From Flocculibacter collagenilyticus (lineage in GTDB: Bacteria > Pseudomonadota > Gammaproteobacteria > Enterobacterales > Alteromonadaceae): DNA of 64,000 bases. Location of the stretch: positions 248,001 through 312,000 of the forward strand of contig NZ_CP059888.1 in NCBI RefSeq assembly GCF_016469335.1, read 5' to 3'. Positions 1 through 12,154 of the stretch are shown here, piece by piece (position 1 is the stretch's first letter; every line of letters starts with the position of its first letter). The notes below the pieces were generated by a model that had not been told where the DNA came from, did no database searches, and saw only the letters and a program-made list of their open reading frames with translations. Both the position numbers and the translations under genes were made by a program.

Positions 1-27
1 CAATTTCATTACTATTACTTGGTACTA

Positions 28-447
28 CTAGCCTTGTGATAAGTGTGTTGTATTTTTAGCTATGGACTTATCAAAACTGCATTTAAGTAAGGGTAAAAAG
101 AGTACTAAAGCAGTCCAAAAGCTAATAGTTGACAGAGTTAACATATCGTTAGTTGAATAACCGCCTGCTGTAAATTCATAGTAGTGAACCAATATAAATA
201 ATGTTATTTGGCAGGCGAGAGCTACTTGCCAGAATCGGGGGTTAAAAATATACTTTCTCAACACGATAGTGATACATGCAATAATATTTAAAAGATCCCC
301 TATAAGAATAAAAACTGACATGAATGTTGGGTGTGTAGGCTGTAAAATATCAGGTTCGCTCATCCCACTATAAATATCACTTAGTGTGAGCGTGCACAGT
401 ATAACGAGTAGTGCAATCCACCCTAGCTTTTTTATCATCAGTACCAA
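28..447 (-). CDS. Small multi-pass membrane protein, unknown function
   Basis: The 139-residue product is mostly hydrophobic, with about four membrane segments (near residues 7-24, 43-63, 72-90 and 104-122) and short polar loops. It ends in a polar, lysine-rich tail. I do not recognise a family. Its start overlaps the end of the next minus-strand frame (438-626) by ten bases, so the two may have been co-transcribed. Because that upstream frame looks broken, this could be the surviving part of a small accessory locus. The assignment as a real gene rests on length, membrane pattern and the overlap only. Confidence 0.55.
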   Translation of the reverse strand: MVLMIKKLGWIALLVILCTLTLSDIYSGMSEPDILQPTHPTFMSVFILIGDLLNIIACITIVLRKYIFNPRFWQVALACQITLFILVHYYEFTAGGYSTNDMLTLSTISFWTALVLFLPLLKCSFDKSIAKNTTHLSQG

Positions 448-782
448 TGCCCATAAGGAATATCGTTAGGATCTCTAGGTAGCTTTTTCCAACCATCTTT
501 GGGAGTGACGTAGCGTTTTCTAAAGTTTCTTTGTTTAGCACCGAAAGGGGCCAGATCGGATAGGGTTAAGAGAATTGCTTGTGAGTCTTTTGCTTCCCAG
601 CCATGGCTTTGTAATGTTTGTTTCATGAGAGGATATAGCCTAATGTACTTTTCGTTGGCTTCTTTTCCATTCCCGAAAAACTGTTTGTAGATAAATTTGC
701 TTTCAGTCCAGCCTTGTCCAATAAAGCCTAATCTTTTGAGTAATTTGTCCTACGAGTCCATAATTGCTATAAAACCTTTCAT
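438..782 (-). pseudogene. Reading frame interrupted by an in-frame stop; unknown protein
   Basis: The intact part is a 62-residue frame from an ATG at 626 to 438, but no ribosome binding site precedes that ATG. The same frame stays open upstream as far as a TAG at 750-752. Beyond it the frame continues to ATGs at 761 and 782, giving a short N-terminus that begins MKGFIAIMDS before the stop. The combined product would be about 114 residues, with an aromatic and basic C-terminus ending PYGHWY. The simplest reading is a gene broken by a nonsense mutation. A non-ATG start just after the TAG is the alternative. No family was recognised. Confidence 0.45.
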
Positions 783-860
783 TTTGTTGTAAAATGGTAA
801 TATTTTTGTATTTTCATTTCAACAACTGATGAGCATTGTTACTACTTTTCGCTATTTTAA

Positions 861-1274
861 TCAGCGCCGTTTATCTAATTCCGCAATAAAGGATACTTTA
901 TCTTTTGGTGAGACCAATATTGTTTTGTTATTGCCGTAACGAATAGCAAGACGATCTAGTGATAACGCAGGGCCAGACAAAAGAGACTTGCTCGGCTCAA
1001 TGGTGATAATGGTGTGAGTATCAATATGCCAGCGAAAAGGGCCACTGTATATCGACAACTTTTGACCATCTATCACATAATAAGTGCGAACTAATGACCA
1101 CACAGGCAACAGTAAACTCATTATACCGATACCCACATAACTGATGATTAAGCTAATCGGGGTAAGCTCAAATGATTTACTGATACTCCACGCTAAAAAT
1201 GCTGTAAAACAAAATACAATGGAAAAAATACCGAGTAGCCATAAGTCTATTTTAGATTTATATACAATTTGCAT
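861..1274 (-). CDS. Membrane protein with bacterial PH-like domain (bPH_4/YyaB type)
   Basis: The 137-residue protein starts with two membrane segments (about residues 11-31 and 38-62). A compact beta-rich domain follows, containing VIDGQKLSIYSGPFRWHI, then LSLDRLAIRYGNN and a final SPKDKVSFIAEL. That pattern, especially the LDRLxIRYG and SPKDKxxFIxEL blocks, is typical of the small bacterial PH-like domain proteins once called DUF1200. Their biochemical role is not settled. It lies 21 bases downstream of comM on the same strand and may be read through from it. Confidence 0.7.
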   Translation of the reverse strand: MQIVYKSKIDLWLLGIFSIVFCFTAFLAWSISKSFELTPISLIISYVGIGIMSLLLPVWSLVRTYYVIDGQKLSIYSGPFRWHIDTHTIITIEPSKSLLSGPALSLDRLAIRYGNNKTILVSPKDKVSFIAELDKRR

Positions 1275-1295
1275 AATACACCTCTTAATCCCTAT

Positions 1296-2822
1296 TTATG
1301 CGGCCTTTAAACTGTTTAATAACCGATCCATTGCGCGATAACCCAGTGCTTCTGATAGGTGTTGCCGATTAATATGGATTTCACCTTGTAAATCAGCAAT
1401 GGTACGCGCCACCTTTAGTATTTTGTGGTAGGCACGTGCCGATAAGTTCAATTTTTCTAACGCCATTTCTAAAAATTGTGCATCGCTAGGTTGTAATTTA
1501 CAGTAACAATCAAGATCCCGATTAGTCATTAACGCGTTAACTTTGCCAGCCCTATTTAACTGCAATTCTCGCGCCTGTTTGACACGCTGTTTCACCACTG
1601 CGCTTGTTTCACCGCGTTCGGGGGCTTGGGTTAAGGCGCCTTTGGGTAATCTAGGCACATCAAGTTGTAGATCAATTCGGTCTAGAAAAGGGCCAGACAG
1701 TTTATTTAAATATCGCAATACTTGATCTGGGCTGGCGCGCCCATCATCGTGATGGCCAGTAGGACTTGGATTCATTGCAGCAATAAGTTGGAACTGAGCA
1801 GGAAAGTCAGCCTGCCTTGCTGCTCTTGAAATAGTGACAGAGCCTGTTTCCATAGGCTCACGTAATACGTCTAACACCTTACGGTCAAATTCAGGTAACT
1901 CATCTAAAAATAATACCCCGTTGTGAGCTAAGCTAATTTCACCTGGTTTCGGGTTACTACTTCCACCCACTAAAGCAACGGCAGAACAAGTGTGGTGAGG
2001 CGAGCGAAAAGGTCGCTGTTTCCAATTATCAAAATTAGTATCTTGCCCACATACTGAATGTATTGCAGCGCTTTGTAATGCTTCTGTTTCACTCATTTCC
2101 GGCATAATGCTTGTTAATCGCTGCGCTAACATAGACTTACCTGTTCCTGGAGGACCAATAAATAACAGGTTATGTTGACCCGCTGCGGCAATTTCCAGTG
2201 CCCGCTTTGCCATAGGTTGGCCAATTACATCTTGTAAATCAGTGTGTGTAAATGAAGTGGAATCAAGCAGGTTTTTAGGCGTGCAATCGGTTTCAAAAAA
2301 AGGCAAGGCTTGTTGTCCGCTTAGGTGAGCAAAGAGCGGGTGAATATGGTCGACAGCTAAAATATTGGCTTTAGAAACAAGTGCAGCACGCTGCGCATTC
2401 TCAGCAGGTAACACACAGGTGCGATTAGCCTGAGTGGCTGCCATGGTGGTAGGAATTTCTCCGATAATCGGTCGTACCGCACCCGATAGAGCCAACTCAC
2501 CATAAAACTCATAGTCCGCTAACACCGACAATGGAATTTGTCCGCTGGCCGCTAAAATACCAATCGCAATGGGTAGGTCGAATCGCCCGCCTTCTTTAGG
2601 CAAGTCTGCGGGAGCGAGGTTAACGGTAATCCGTTTAGCTGGAAATTCAAAATGAGCATTGATAAGTGCACTACGCACTCGATCTTTCGCTTCTTTTACA
2701 GACGCTTCTGGTAATCCGACAATGGAAAAACTAGGTAACCCGTTAGCTAAATGAACTTCAACAGTGACAGCTGGCGCGTCAATTCCGACCCGCGCCCGAC
2801 TATTTACAATGGCAAGCGACAT
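1296..2822 (-). CDS. comM: YifB/ComM-family AAA+ ATPase (Mg-chelatase-like)
   Basis: The 508 residues match the full length of the family. The N-terminal half is the Lon-protease-like fold of ComM (MSLAIVNSRARVGIDAPAV, then GLPSFSIVGLPEASVKEAKDR). The AAA+ core follows, with Walker A GPPGTGKSM near residue 223, a Walker B-like GVLFLDELPEF, and the Mg-chelatase C-terminal domain. In Vibrio cholerae ComM is a hexameric branch-migration helicase that helps integrate transforming DNA; elsewhere it is broadly conserved in non-competent species. All motifs look intact. The bPH protein lies just downstream. Confidence 0.93.
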   Translation of the reverse strand: MSLAIVNSRARVGIDAPAVTVEVHLANGLPSFSIVGLPEASVKEAKDRVRSALINAHFEFPAKRITVNLAPADLPKEGGRFDLPIAIGILAASGQIPLSVLADYEFYGELALSGAVRPIIGEIPTTMAATQANRTCVLPAENAQRAALVSKANILAVDHIHPLFAHLSGQQALPFFETDCTPKNLLDSTSFTHTDLQDVIGQPMAKRALEIAAAGQHNLLFIGPPGTGKSMLAQRLTSIMPEMSETEALQSAAIHSVCGQDTNFDNWKQRPFRSPHHTCSAVALVGGSSNPKPGEISLAHNGVLFLDELPEFDRKVLDVLREPMETGSVTISRAARQADFPAQFQLIAAMNPSPTGHHDDGRASPDQVLRYLNKLSGPFLDRIDLQLDVPRLPKGALTQAPERGETSAVVKQRVKQARELQLNRAGKVNALMTNRDLDCYCKLQPSDAQFLEMALEKLNLSARAYHKILKVARTIADLQGEIHINRQHLSEALGYRAMDRLLNSLKAA

Positions 2823-3038
2823 AATATCCTTATTCTTAAAAAATTCCGTTACTTCTTTTTATCTGCTTTTAGGCAGTTTGTAAATAGATTGTTTTTATAA
2901 ATAATCATTGGATTTCCTTGCATCCAAGATAGCTACAGACTAATTTTATATTCTCAATGGAGTAATTGATGAATAAAAATAGGTAATTTTACAAGCAGTA
3001 CTTGATTAAATTATTAGGAGAATTGAGTACGAGATTAT

Positions 3039-3608
3039 ATGAAAATCAACCGATTAGTTTGTATGATCTTTTTTACAGTGTGTGTATGTTCCACGTTTGC
3101 TACACAACGTATGAATACACCTAACGTTAAAAGCCATATTCGTTTTTTGCTTGAGCTGGAAGCACCTGCGACTTTTGATAGTAAAACACTGTCATTCTTA
3201 ATTAAGCTGCAAAATATTAGTGATGACGTTATTGAATATTCGACTATATCGCCTCCTAATTTTACGGTTATTGTATTTAATCAAGATGGACTTAACCTAA
3301 GTAGAAACGTAGAGACTCAAGAGGTTAATTACCCGAGAAATAAACCCCGTCAATCTTATAAATTAGCGCCAAAAGAAATGGTTACTTTTCGTAGAGCAGT
3401 TAATCTTGAGCTTTATAAGTCTAACTTTTCAGATGACACACAACTGTTTTTCAAAGCATTTAGTGCCTTAAGGATAAAGGGGGCAGAGCGTGGGGTAGCG
3501 ATCGATTCAGAGCGACTGTTCCATAAAAATTTTTCAACGCCAGCATTGGTTGAAAAGTTTCGGTTGCGTGATGAGAAAAGAAAGCAATATTTGCTCAAGT
3601 CCAAATAA
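3039..3608 (+). CDS. Exported protein of unknown function, copy 1 of a tandem pair
   Basis: The 189-residue product has a typical signal peptide (lysine, then a hydrophobic run ending near STFA). The rest reads as a beta-strand-rich domain with ISFxIKLQNIS-like and YKLAPKE blocks, which recall an Ig-like or BsuPI-like sandwich; that fold is inference. A paralogue lies at 4137-4730. The two share an almost identical block early in the gene (3121-3237 versus 4219-4335, two mismatches) and another at the 3' end (3501-3601 versus 4605-4705, two mismatches). The middle has diverged clearly. No enzyme motif is visible. Confidence 0.7.
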   Translation: MKINRLVCMIFFTVCVCSTFATQRMNTPNVKSHIRFLLELEAPATFDSKTLSFLIKLQNISDDVIEYSTISPPNFTVIVFNQDGLNLSRNVETQEVNYPRNKPRQSYKLAPKEMVTFRRAVNLELYKSNFSDDTQLFFKAFSALRIKGAERGVAIDSERLFHKNFSTPALVEKFRLRDEKRKQYLLKSK

Positions 3609-3672
3609 AATGAAGCACAACCCTGAGCGCTTTAGGTTTCCAAGTTACTATTAATTAAGCTGGAATTAAATC

Positions 3673-3990
3673 TATTTAAGCACCACTAGCGACTAGTCCC
3701 AGGGGATTGCGGCGAAGCGTAGCACTAGCGGTACTTCTCGGGGCTTGTTCATCGCGAATAGCTCCGCCAAATACTACGCCTGTGATTGTTCCCATCCTAA
3801 CAGCTATAAAGTGTGTGAGACCAAACGATAAGGCTTTTTGTGTGCCCATTGCCATGAAAAAGGCTAAACCCATTGCGTCTGCAATGAGTAATATTTAGTG
3901 AGGACACGAACTGCGCATACACAACCATAAAGTGGTGGTAAATGCGGCACATAATATAGTGATTAAGTAGGTGTGATCTTGACCCCAAAA
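3673..3990 (-). pseudogene. Decayed copy of the TRIC-type channel gene at 4832-5437
   Basis: The minus strand here aligns with the intact channel gene downstream, including the blocks that encode [22 protein letters not shown] and the strand of residues around QDHTYLI. Three kinds of damage are visible. About 120 bases are missing relative to 4888-5009 of the intact gene. Short insertions shift the frame near 3770-3780. A TCA codon has become TAA (PHSILL region, near 3895). The longest surviving frame is only 65 codons. With the gene at 3039 it forms the first, degraded copy of a duplicated two-gene block. The sequence from 3991 to 4136 shows nothing else that I can identify. Confidence 0.8.
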
Positions 3991-4136
3991 ACTTTACCAA
4001 CTGTTAGTAATTGAATTATGGCTAGATGAAGGCATGAGAACGCACAAACAATGGTAGCGGAAAGAAGTGTTATTAATGACATCAAACGTGCGGTACAGTC
4101 AGACTAGCCTAGTGCTTGTCGATAAGGAGTTAGGAT

Positions 4137-4730
4137 ATGAAAATTAATCTATTACTTTGTGTGTTAGCGCTTATCTTTTGCTCTTTCTCATCGTTCGCAG
4201 AGCACCACATTGATTCATCTAACGTTAAAAGCCATATTCGTTTTTGGCTTGAGCTGGAAGCTCCTGCGACTTTTGATAGTAAAACACTGTCATTCTTAAT
4301 TAAGCTGCAAAATATTAGTGATGACGTTATTGAATTTTCAACTTTATCGCCGCCTAAGTTTAATATTATTATATTTAACCAACTAGGGCTTAACTTGAGC
4401 AGAAAAATAGAGATTGATGAACCTAGTTACCCAAAAAATAGACCTCGCCATCGGTATAAATTAGCACCAAAAGAGGTGATCATATTTCGTAAAACAATAG
4501 ATTTTGAACCCTATAAGTCTGGCTTTGAAAATGATACTCAGTTGTTTTTTAAAGCTTATAGCGCCTTTAGGCTCAAGGATGCGGAGTACTTAAATGTAAT
4601 AACAATCGATTCAGAGCGACTGTTCCATAAAAATTTCTCAACGCCAGCATTGGTTGAAAAGTTTCGGTTGCGTGATGAGAAAAGAAAGCAATATTTGCTT
4701 AAGTCTCAGCAAAATGAGTCTCAACCTTGA
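4137..4730 (+). CDS. Exported protein of unknown function, copy 2 of a tandem pair
   Basis: The 197-residue product has a signal peptide ending near SSFA and is a clear paralogue of the protein encoded at 3039-3608, with the same order of blocks (SHIRFxLELEAPATFDSK, then YKLAPKE, then the ERLFHKNFSTPALVEKF end). It carries eight extra residues at the C-terminus. A GGAG-like site lies a few bases before the ATG. The gene is convergent with the intact TRIC-type channel gene at 4832. No catalytic motif or lipobox is visible, so a periplasmic or secreted structural role is the most that can be inferred. Confidence 0.72.
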   Translation: MKINLLLCVLALIFCSFSSFAEHHIDSSNVKSHIRFWLELEAPATFDSKTLSFLIKLQNISDDVIEFSTLSPPKFNIIIFNQLGLNLSRKIEIDEPSYPKNRPRHRYKLAPKEVIIFRKTIDFEPYKSGFENDTQLFFKAYSAFRLKDAEYLNVITIDSERLFHKNFSTPALVEKFRLRDEKRKQYLLKSQQNESQP

Positions 4731-4831
4731 GCACATTCATAAGTGTTTAGGCAATGTAACGTAACTTCCTAATTTAATCATTAGTCGGCTTAACGGGTGG
4801 CGACTAATGATTAGTTAAGCAGGAATTAAAT

Positions 4832-5437
4832 TTATTTAAATACGGGAAGCGACCAGTCCCAGCGGATTGCGGCGAAGCGGAGTAGTAATGTGACTGTCAT
4901 GCCTGCGCTCATAGCAATGGGGAAGCCTGTATCAAAGGCAATACATTGGGTGTATACAATACCACCTGCTATACACGTTGTTGCGTAGAGGTCACCGCGC
5001 AGTACTAATGGCACTTCTCGGGCTAATACATCGCGAATTACACCGCCAAATACACCTGTGATGGTTCCCATAACGACTGCGATAAAGGGGGTGACGCCAA
5101 GTGACAGGGCTTTTTGTGTGCCCATTGCCATGAAGAAGGCTAAACCCATGGCGTCGGCAATGAGTAATATTGAATGAGGAAACGAACTTCGCATACGTAA
5201 CCATAAAATGGTAATAAATGCGGCACATAATATAGCGATTAAATAGGTGTGATCTTGCACCCAAAACACGGGAACATCTAATATAACATCACGAATGGTG
5301 CCACCACCAATGGCGGTAACCGATGCAAGTACTATGACGCCAAAGCCATCCATCTTTTTTTCGTGCGCCATTAAGGTGCCAGAGATGGCAAATACCGCTA
5401 CACCAATTAAATCAAACCAGTAAAACCATGTGCTCAT
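4832..5437 (-). CDS. TRIC-type cation channel family membrane protein (UPF0126, YadS/YicG-like)
   Basis: The 201 residues make about seven membrane segments arranged as two repeats. Each repeat carries the family's glycine-rich signature: GGGTIRDVILDVP in the first half and GVFGGVIRDVLARE in the second. Prokaryotic members of this family form trimeric potassium-permeable channels; the E. coli paralogues are YadS and YicG. The length is normal and both signatures are intact. A degraded copy lies at 3673-3990, so this is the working member of a duplicated pair. It sits downstream of leuD on the same strand but is separated by a hairpin. Confidence 0.85.
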   Translation of the reverse strand: MSTWFYWFDLIGVAVFAISGTLMAHEKKMDGFGVIVLASVTAIGGGTIRDVILDVPVFWVQDHTYLIAILCAAFITILWLRMRSSFPHSILLIADAMGLAFFMAMGTQKALSLGVTPFIAVVMGTITGVFGGVIRDVLAREVPLVLRGDLYATTCIAGGIVYTQCIAFDTGFPIAMSAGMTVTLLLRFAAIRWDWSLPVFK

Positions 5438-5507
5438 GTACTTTTTCTACTCACTCTTTGTGTTATGTGCTTTCTAACTGAATGCTAGCCTGAATATGTG
5501 AAATAAC

Positions 5508-5535
5508 AAAGCCATAAACAATCAGTTATGGCTTT
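5508..5535 (-). terminator. Hairpin after leuD
   Basis: A perfect ten-base inverted repeat (AAAGCCATAA / TTATGGCTTT) with an eight-base loop begins 23 bases after the leuD stop. The T tract is short on the minus strand and longer on the plus strand, so termination efficiency for the leu operon is uncertain. Confidence 0.6.
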
Positions 5536-5557
5536 TCTTGTTATTTTTATTGCTGAG

Positions 5558-6183
5558 CTAGAGTAACCATGGCTGATTTTGCGCTTGATGAGCAACAAAG
5601 TGTTCTATTTGAGGCTGGTATTGTTCTGCAATCCCAATAAAGTCGATGCCATGGAGAAGGCGCTCTTTTACCTCGGTATTGATATTAAATGCAATCGATT
5701 GATGTTTGTCAGGTATTAATTGTTGATCAGCCAAGTTAATGTTGATGCTTAGTGCTTGCGTGTCACATAACTTAAATAAGGCGTTAATCTGCTTTGTAGA
5801 TAGCGTAATAAGCAGCAAGCCGTTATTGATTGCGTTGCTGTAAAAAATATCGGCAAAGCTGGGTGCGATGATGCATTTAAAGCCATATTGTTGCAGTGCC
5901 CACACGGCATGCTCGCGGCTTGAGCCACAGCCAAAGTTTTCGCGAGTAAGTAACACAGTGGCGTTACGGTAACATGCACGATTAAGTACGAAATTGTGGT
6001 TAATTGCTTCCACCGAAGCGGAGTCGTTGTGTGATTGCTGATAGCGCCAATCGTAAAATAATGCATCGGCAAAGCCATCGCGTGAGACTGATGTTAAAAA
6101 TTGCTTAGGAATGATCTGATCAGTATCAACATTTGCAATATCAAGCGGGGCGACAATCCCTGCGACGAAAGATGTTGTTTGAT

Positions 6184-6187
<4 letters not shown>
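5558..6187 (-). CDS. leuD: 3-isopropylmalate dehydratase small subunit
   Basis: LeuD pairs with LeuC to isomerise 2-isopropylmalate to 3-isopropylmalate in leucine synthesis. The 209-residue protein shows the family landmarks in order: [15 protein letters not shown] near the N-terminus, [20 protein letters not shown] around residues 80-100, and the [11 protein letters not shown] segment. These make the swivelling aconitase C-terminal fold. Its start overlaps the leuC stop by four bases (ATGA), which indicates translational coupling. It is the last gene of the leuABCD operon and is followed by a hairpin. Confidence 0.96.
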
Positions 6188-10431
<4,244 letters not shown>

Positions 10432-10505
10432 ATGCTCTCCTTTCCACTTGTTTGGTTTATATGCTTTAACAGCAATGTATAAACGCGTCGAAAGGGGAGA
10501 AACGC

Positions 10506-10536
10506 AAAAACCCCGGCCTTTCGGCGCGGGGTTTTT
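10506..10536 (-). terminator. leu operon attenuator hairpin
   Basis: Read on the minus strand, the sequence is an A run, a GC-rich arm CCCCGCGCC, a GAAA loop, the arm GGCCGGGG and a T run, which makes an intrinsic terminator with one bulged base. It lies between the leader peptide (10557-10646) and leuA, the position of an attenuator. A segment inside the leader codons (10582-10594, GGCGCGCGTGGGG on the minus strand) can pair with the first arm and so serve as an antiterminator. That pairing was read by eye, not folded by a program. Confidence 0.85.
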
Positions 10537-10556
10537 GGTTTAAATCAGTTTTATAT

Positions 10557-10646
10557 TTACCTTAACACTGACTCACAAACACCCCACGCGCGCCTAAGCA
10601 GGAGCACGAGGTTAAGTAATGTGATAAGCAGAGTATTAGTTAGCAA
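10557..10646 (-). CDS. leuL: leu operon leader peptide
   Basis: A 29-codon frame starts at a TTG at 10646 and ends 21 bases before the attenuator. Nine of its first seventeen residues are leucine (LL, LL, then LVLLL), followed by arginines, as in the leu leader peptides of enterobacteria and vibrios. Ribosome stalling on these codons at low leucine would favour the antiterminator and let leuABCD be transcribed. The TTG start is inferred: the frame is closed by a TAA twelve bases upstream and no ATG is available. The 5' part overlaps the divergent gene that begins at 10621. Confidence 0.75.
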   Translation of the reverse strand: MLTNTLLITLLNLVLLLRRAWGVCESVLR

Positions 10647-11235
10647 GGTAATTCGTTCTTATATTTTTATAATCGTTTTATTAGGAATAACATCGTTTAT
10701 GGATGTCTGCAAGTCTATTGGTGTAATTTTCTGTAGTAAATTAGGGCGTAGCGGAAATAACAAATTTAATATTGTTAATTTAGGGTTGATAATTCTTATC
10801 TTTAGTGTAGGTTTTCTGTTTTTAATTCAATGGCTATATGAAGGATTAAGAGTGGCAAAGATAGTATTTAACCGAAAATCAAAGGTACTTATTTGGCATG
10901 GCAAGGGGCGTTGGAAAGCGGTAAGCGGTCCGTGGGGTGAAGGGGCATTACCAGTTGGTATTTATAAGATTGGCCGTAGAGGTATCACTCCCTACACATC
11001 TACGATTGGGAAATCATTTCAAGGTAGTAATGGAAAAGGTTTCTTTGTGCCAATTTTTCCAGAATTTGCAACACAAAGAGGAGCAAATGGCGGTAGGCTA
11101 GGTATTCATCCCGATGGAGGTGTTGCAGGCACAAAGGGATGTATCGGTATAAAAGAAAATAGTAAAACTTTTTTCGATGTAATTGCTGCTACTGCACCTT
11201 CAGCAAACTTAACGTTAGAGGTTTTCGATGAATAA
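10621..11235 (+). CDS. Membrane-anchored protein with L,D-transpeptidase-like (YkuD/DUF2778-like) domain
   Basis: The 204-residue product starts with a GTG; the nearby ATG runs straight into a stop. Two membrane segments (about residues 10-28 and 50-74) precede a domain that contains GPWGEGALPVGIYKI and later GRLGIHPDGGVAGTKGCIGI. The His near residue 163 and the TKGC cysteine near 174 match the H...[ST]-x-G-C arrangement of YkuD-type L,D-transpeptidases. The PVGIYKI block recalls DUF2778, the family of Tlde1 effectors, where GPIPPGTYYI is usual. A peptidoglycan target is therefore likely, though the exact reaction is unknown. The last eight bases overlap the next gene. Confidence 0.6.
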   Translation: MISRVLVSKVIRSYIFIIVLLGITSFMDVCKSIGVIFCSKLGRSGNNKFNIVNLGLIILIFSVGFLFLIQWLYEGLRVAKIVFNRKSKVLIWHGKGRWKAVSGPWGEGALPVGIYKIGRRGITPYTSTIGKSFQGSNGKGFFVPIFPEFATQRGANGGRLGIHPDGGVAGTKGCIGIKENSKTFFDVIAATAPSANLTLEVFDE

Positions 11236-11668
11236 ATTACTATTTATATGCTCTTTTATATTTGCTGCTCATGCTTGGTGTGAAGTCGATTTAAAGTTTT
11301 TTGATGCAGCTAAGAAAGAATACTTATTATCTACAGTACAAAATGACTTTGCTAAAGAGTTTAATGTAGCGTTGCAACCCAACGTCATTATTATTAAAAC
11401 TAATACTGTTAGTAATCCAGCTTATATTGCACAAATGGGTATTTTGAATAAAGAAATAGATGCTGAAAATATGCAACTTTTATATATTTCAGTGTGCCAA
11501 GATAACAAGTGCAATGGCGGTTATCATACTGATATGCAAGAGCTTGAAAAGCTGATAGATAATGAAAGTGACTTTGCTGTTATCTTAGTCGATGACGAAA
11601 GAAAGGTTCTTGGCAGCTTTTCTCATTTAATCACAGCGAATAAAATTAAAAAGCTTTATGATATGTAA
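11228..11668 (+). CDS. Small exported protein, thioredoxin-like (DUF4174-like)
   Basis: The 146-residue product has a signal peptide cleaved near AHAWC/E. The rest alternates strands and helices in a thioredoxin-like order, with LQLLYISVC, a middle helix, then SDFAVILVDDERKVLGSFS, which recalls DUF4174 proteins. No CxxC redox motif is present; the visible mature cysteines are CQDNKC. The start lies eight bases inside the preceding L,D-transpeptidase-like gene, so the two are translationally coupled. It could modulate, or protect against, the partner enzyme in the periplasm, but that is only an inference from position. Confidence 0.55.
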   Translation: MNKLLFICSFIFAAHAWCEVDLKFFDAAKKEYLLSTVQNDFAKEFNVALQPNVIIIKTNTVSNPAYIAQMGILNKEIDAENMQLLYISVCQDNKCNGGYHTDMQELEKLIDNESDFAVILVDDERKVLGSFSHLITANKIKKLYDM

Positions 11669-11800
11669 CAAGCGAGCTTAATACATTAAAAGCGAATTTT
11701 ATCTTATGCCGTCTTTCATCGTTAATAGTGCATCAGCGGTTGCAAGCCCATGTGTCACATGCTTGAATAGCGCTTTAAAATGAAGTTCGAGGAAGGCTTA

Positions 11801-12121
11801 ATGTCGCAATATCCTATTTTGATTAATGACTTTCGATCCGCCCCGAAGCGCGATGGTGCTGATAAAGTATGGTTGGGCAAGGCTCAGCTACCCGGTGGGC
11901 AGGCTCCGGTTGATTTAATGATTTTTGAGCGTGACGGCGAAATGCGCACGATTTCAGCGTATTGCCCGCACCAAGGTTTTGAACTGTGTGATGAGCCGTT
12001 GGATAGCGACGGTGTTATTTGGTGTCCACTACATGCATTAGCAATCCCCGTATTTGGTAAGAGAAATCGCAGTTATCTTGTGAATGAAATTGACGGTAAA
12101 TACTATATTGTTGAAGATTAA
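11801..12121 (+). CDS. Rieske [2Fe-2S] protein, small soluble
   Basis: The 106-residue protein has one Rieske domain with both halves of the cluster motif, CPH and CPLH, separated by the usual seventeen residues. Cys and His pairs of this kind bind a 2Fe-2S cluster. No signal peptide or membrane segment is present, so it is probably a cytoplasmic electron carrier of the NirD/ferredoxin-component type, with unknown partner. I start it at 11801 because GAGGAAGG lies just before that ATG; the in-frame ATG at 11780 would place this site inside the gene. It stands alone between unrelated genes. Confidence 0.85.
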   Translation: MSQYPILINDFRSAPKRDGADKVWLGKAQLPGGQAPVDLMIFERDGEMRTISAYCPHQGFELCDEPLDSDGVIWCPLHALAIPVFGKRNRSYLVNEIDGKYYIVED

Positions 12122-12154
12122 CCGTTGCTATTAGATGCTGTAGCCGCTTAAGCG

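Noticed and set aside
4992-5264. A 90-codon frame inside the TRIC channel gene
   Set aside because: It is the same strand in another frame. A similar shadow frame (3797-4000) in the decayed copy follows from the homology of the two copies, not from coding.
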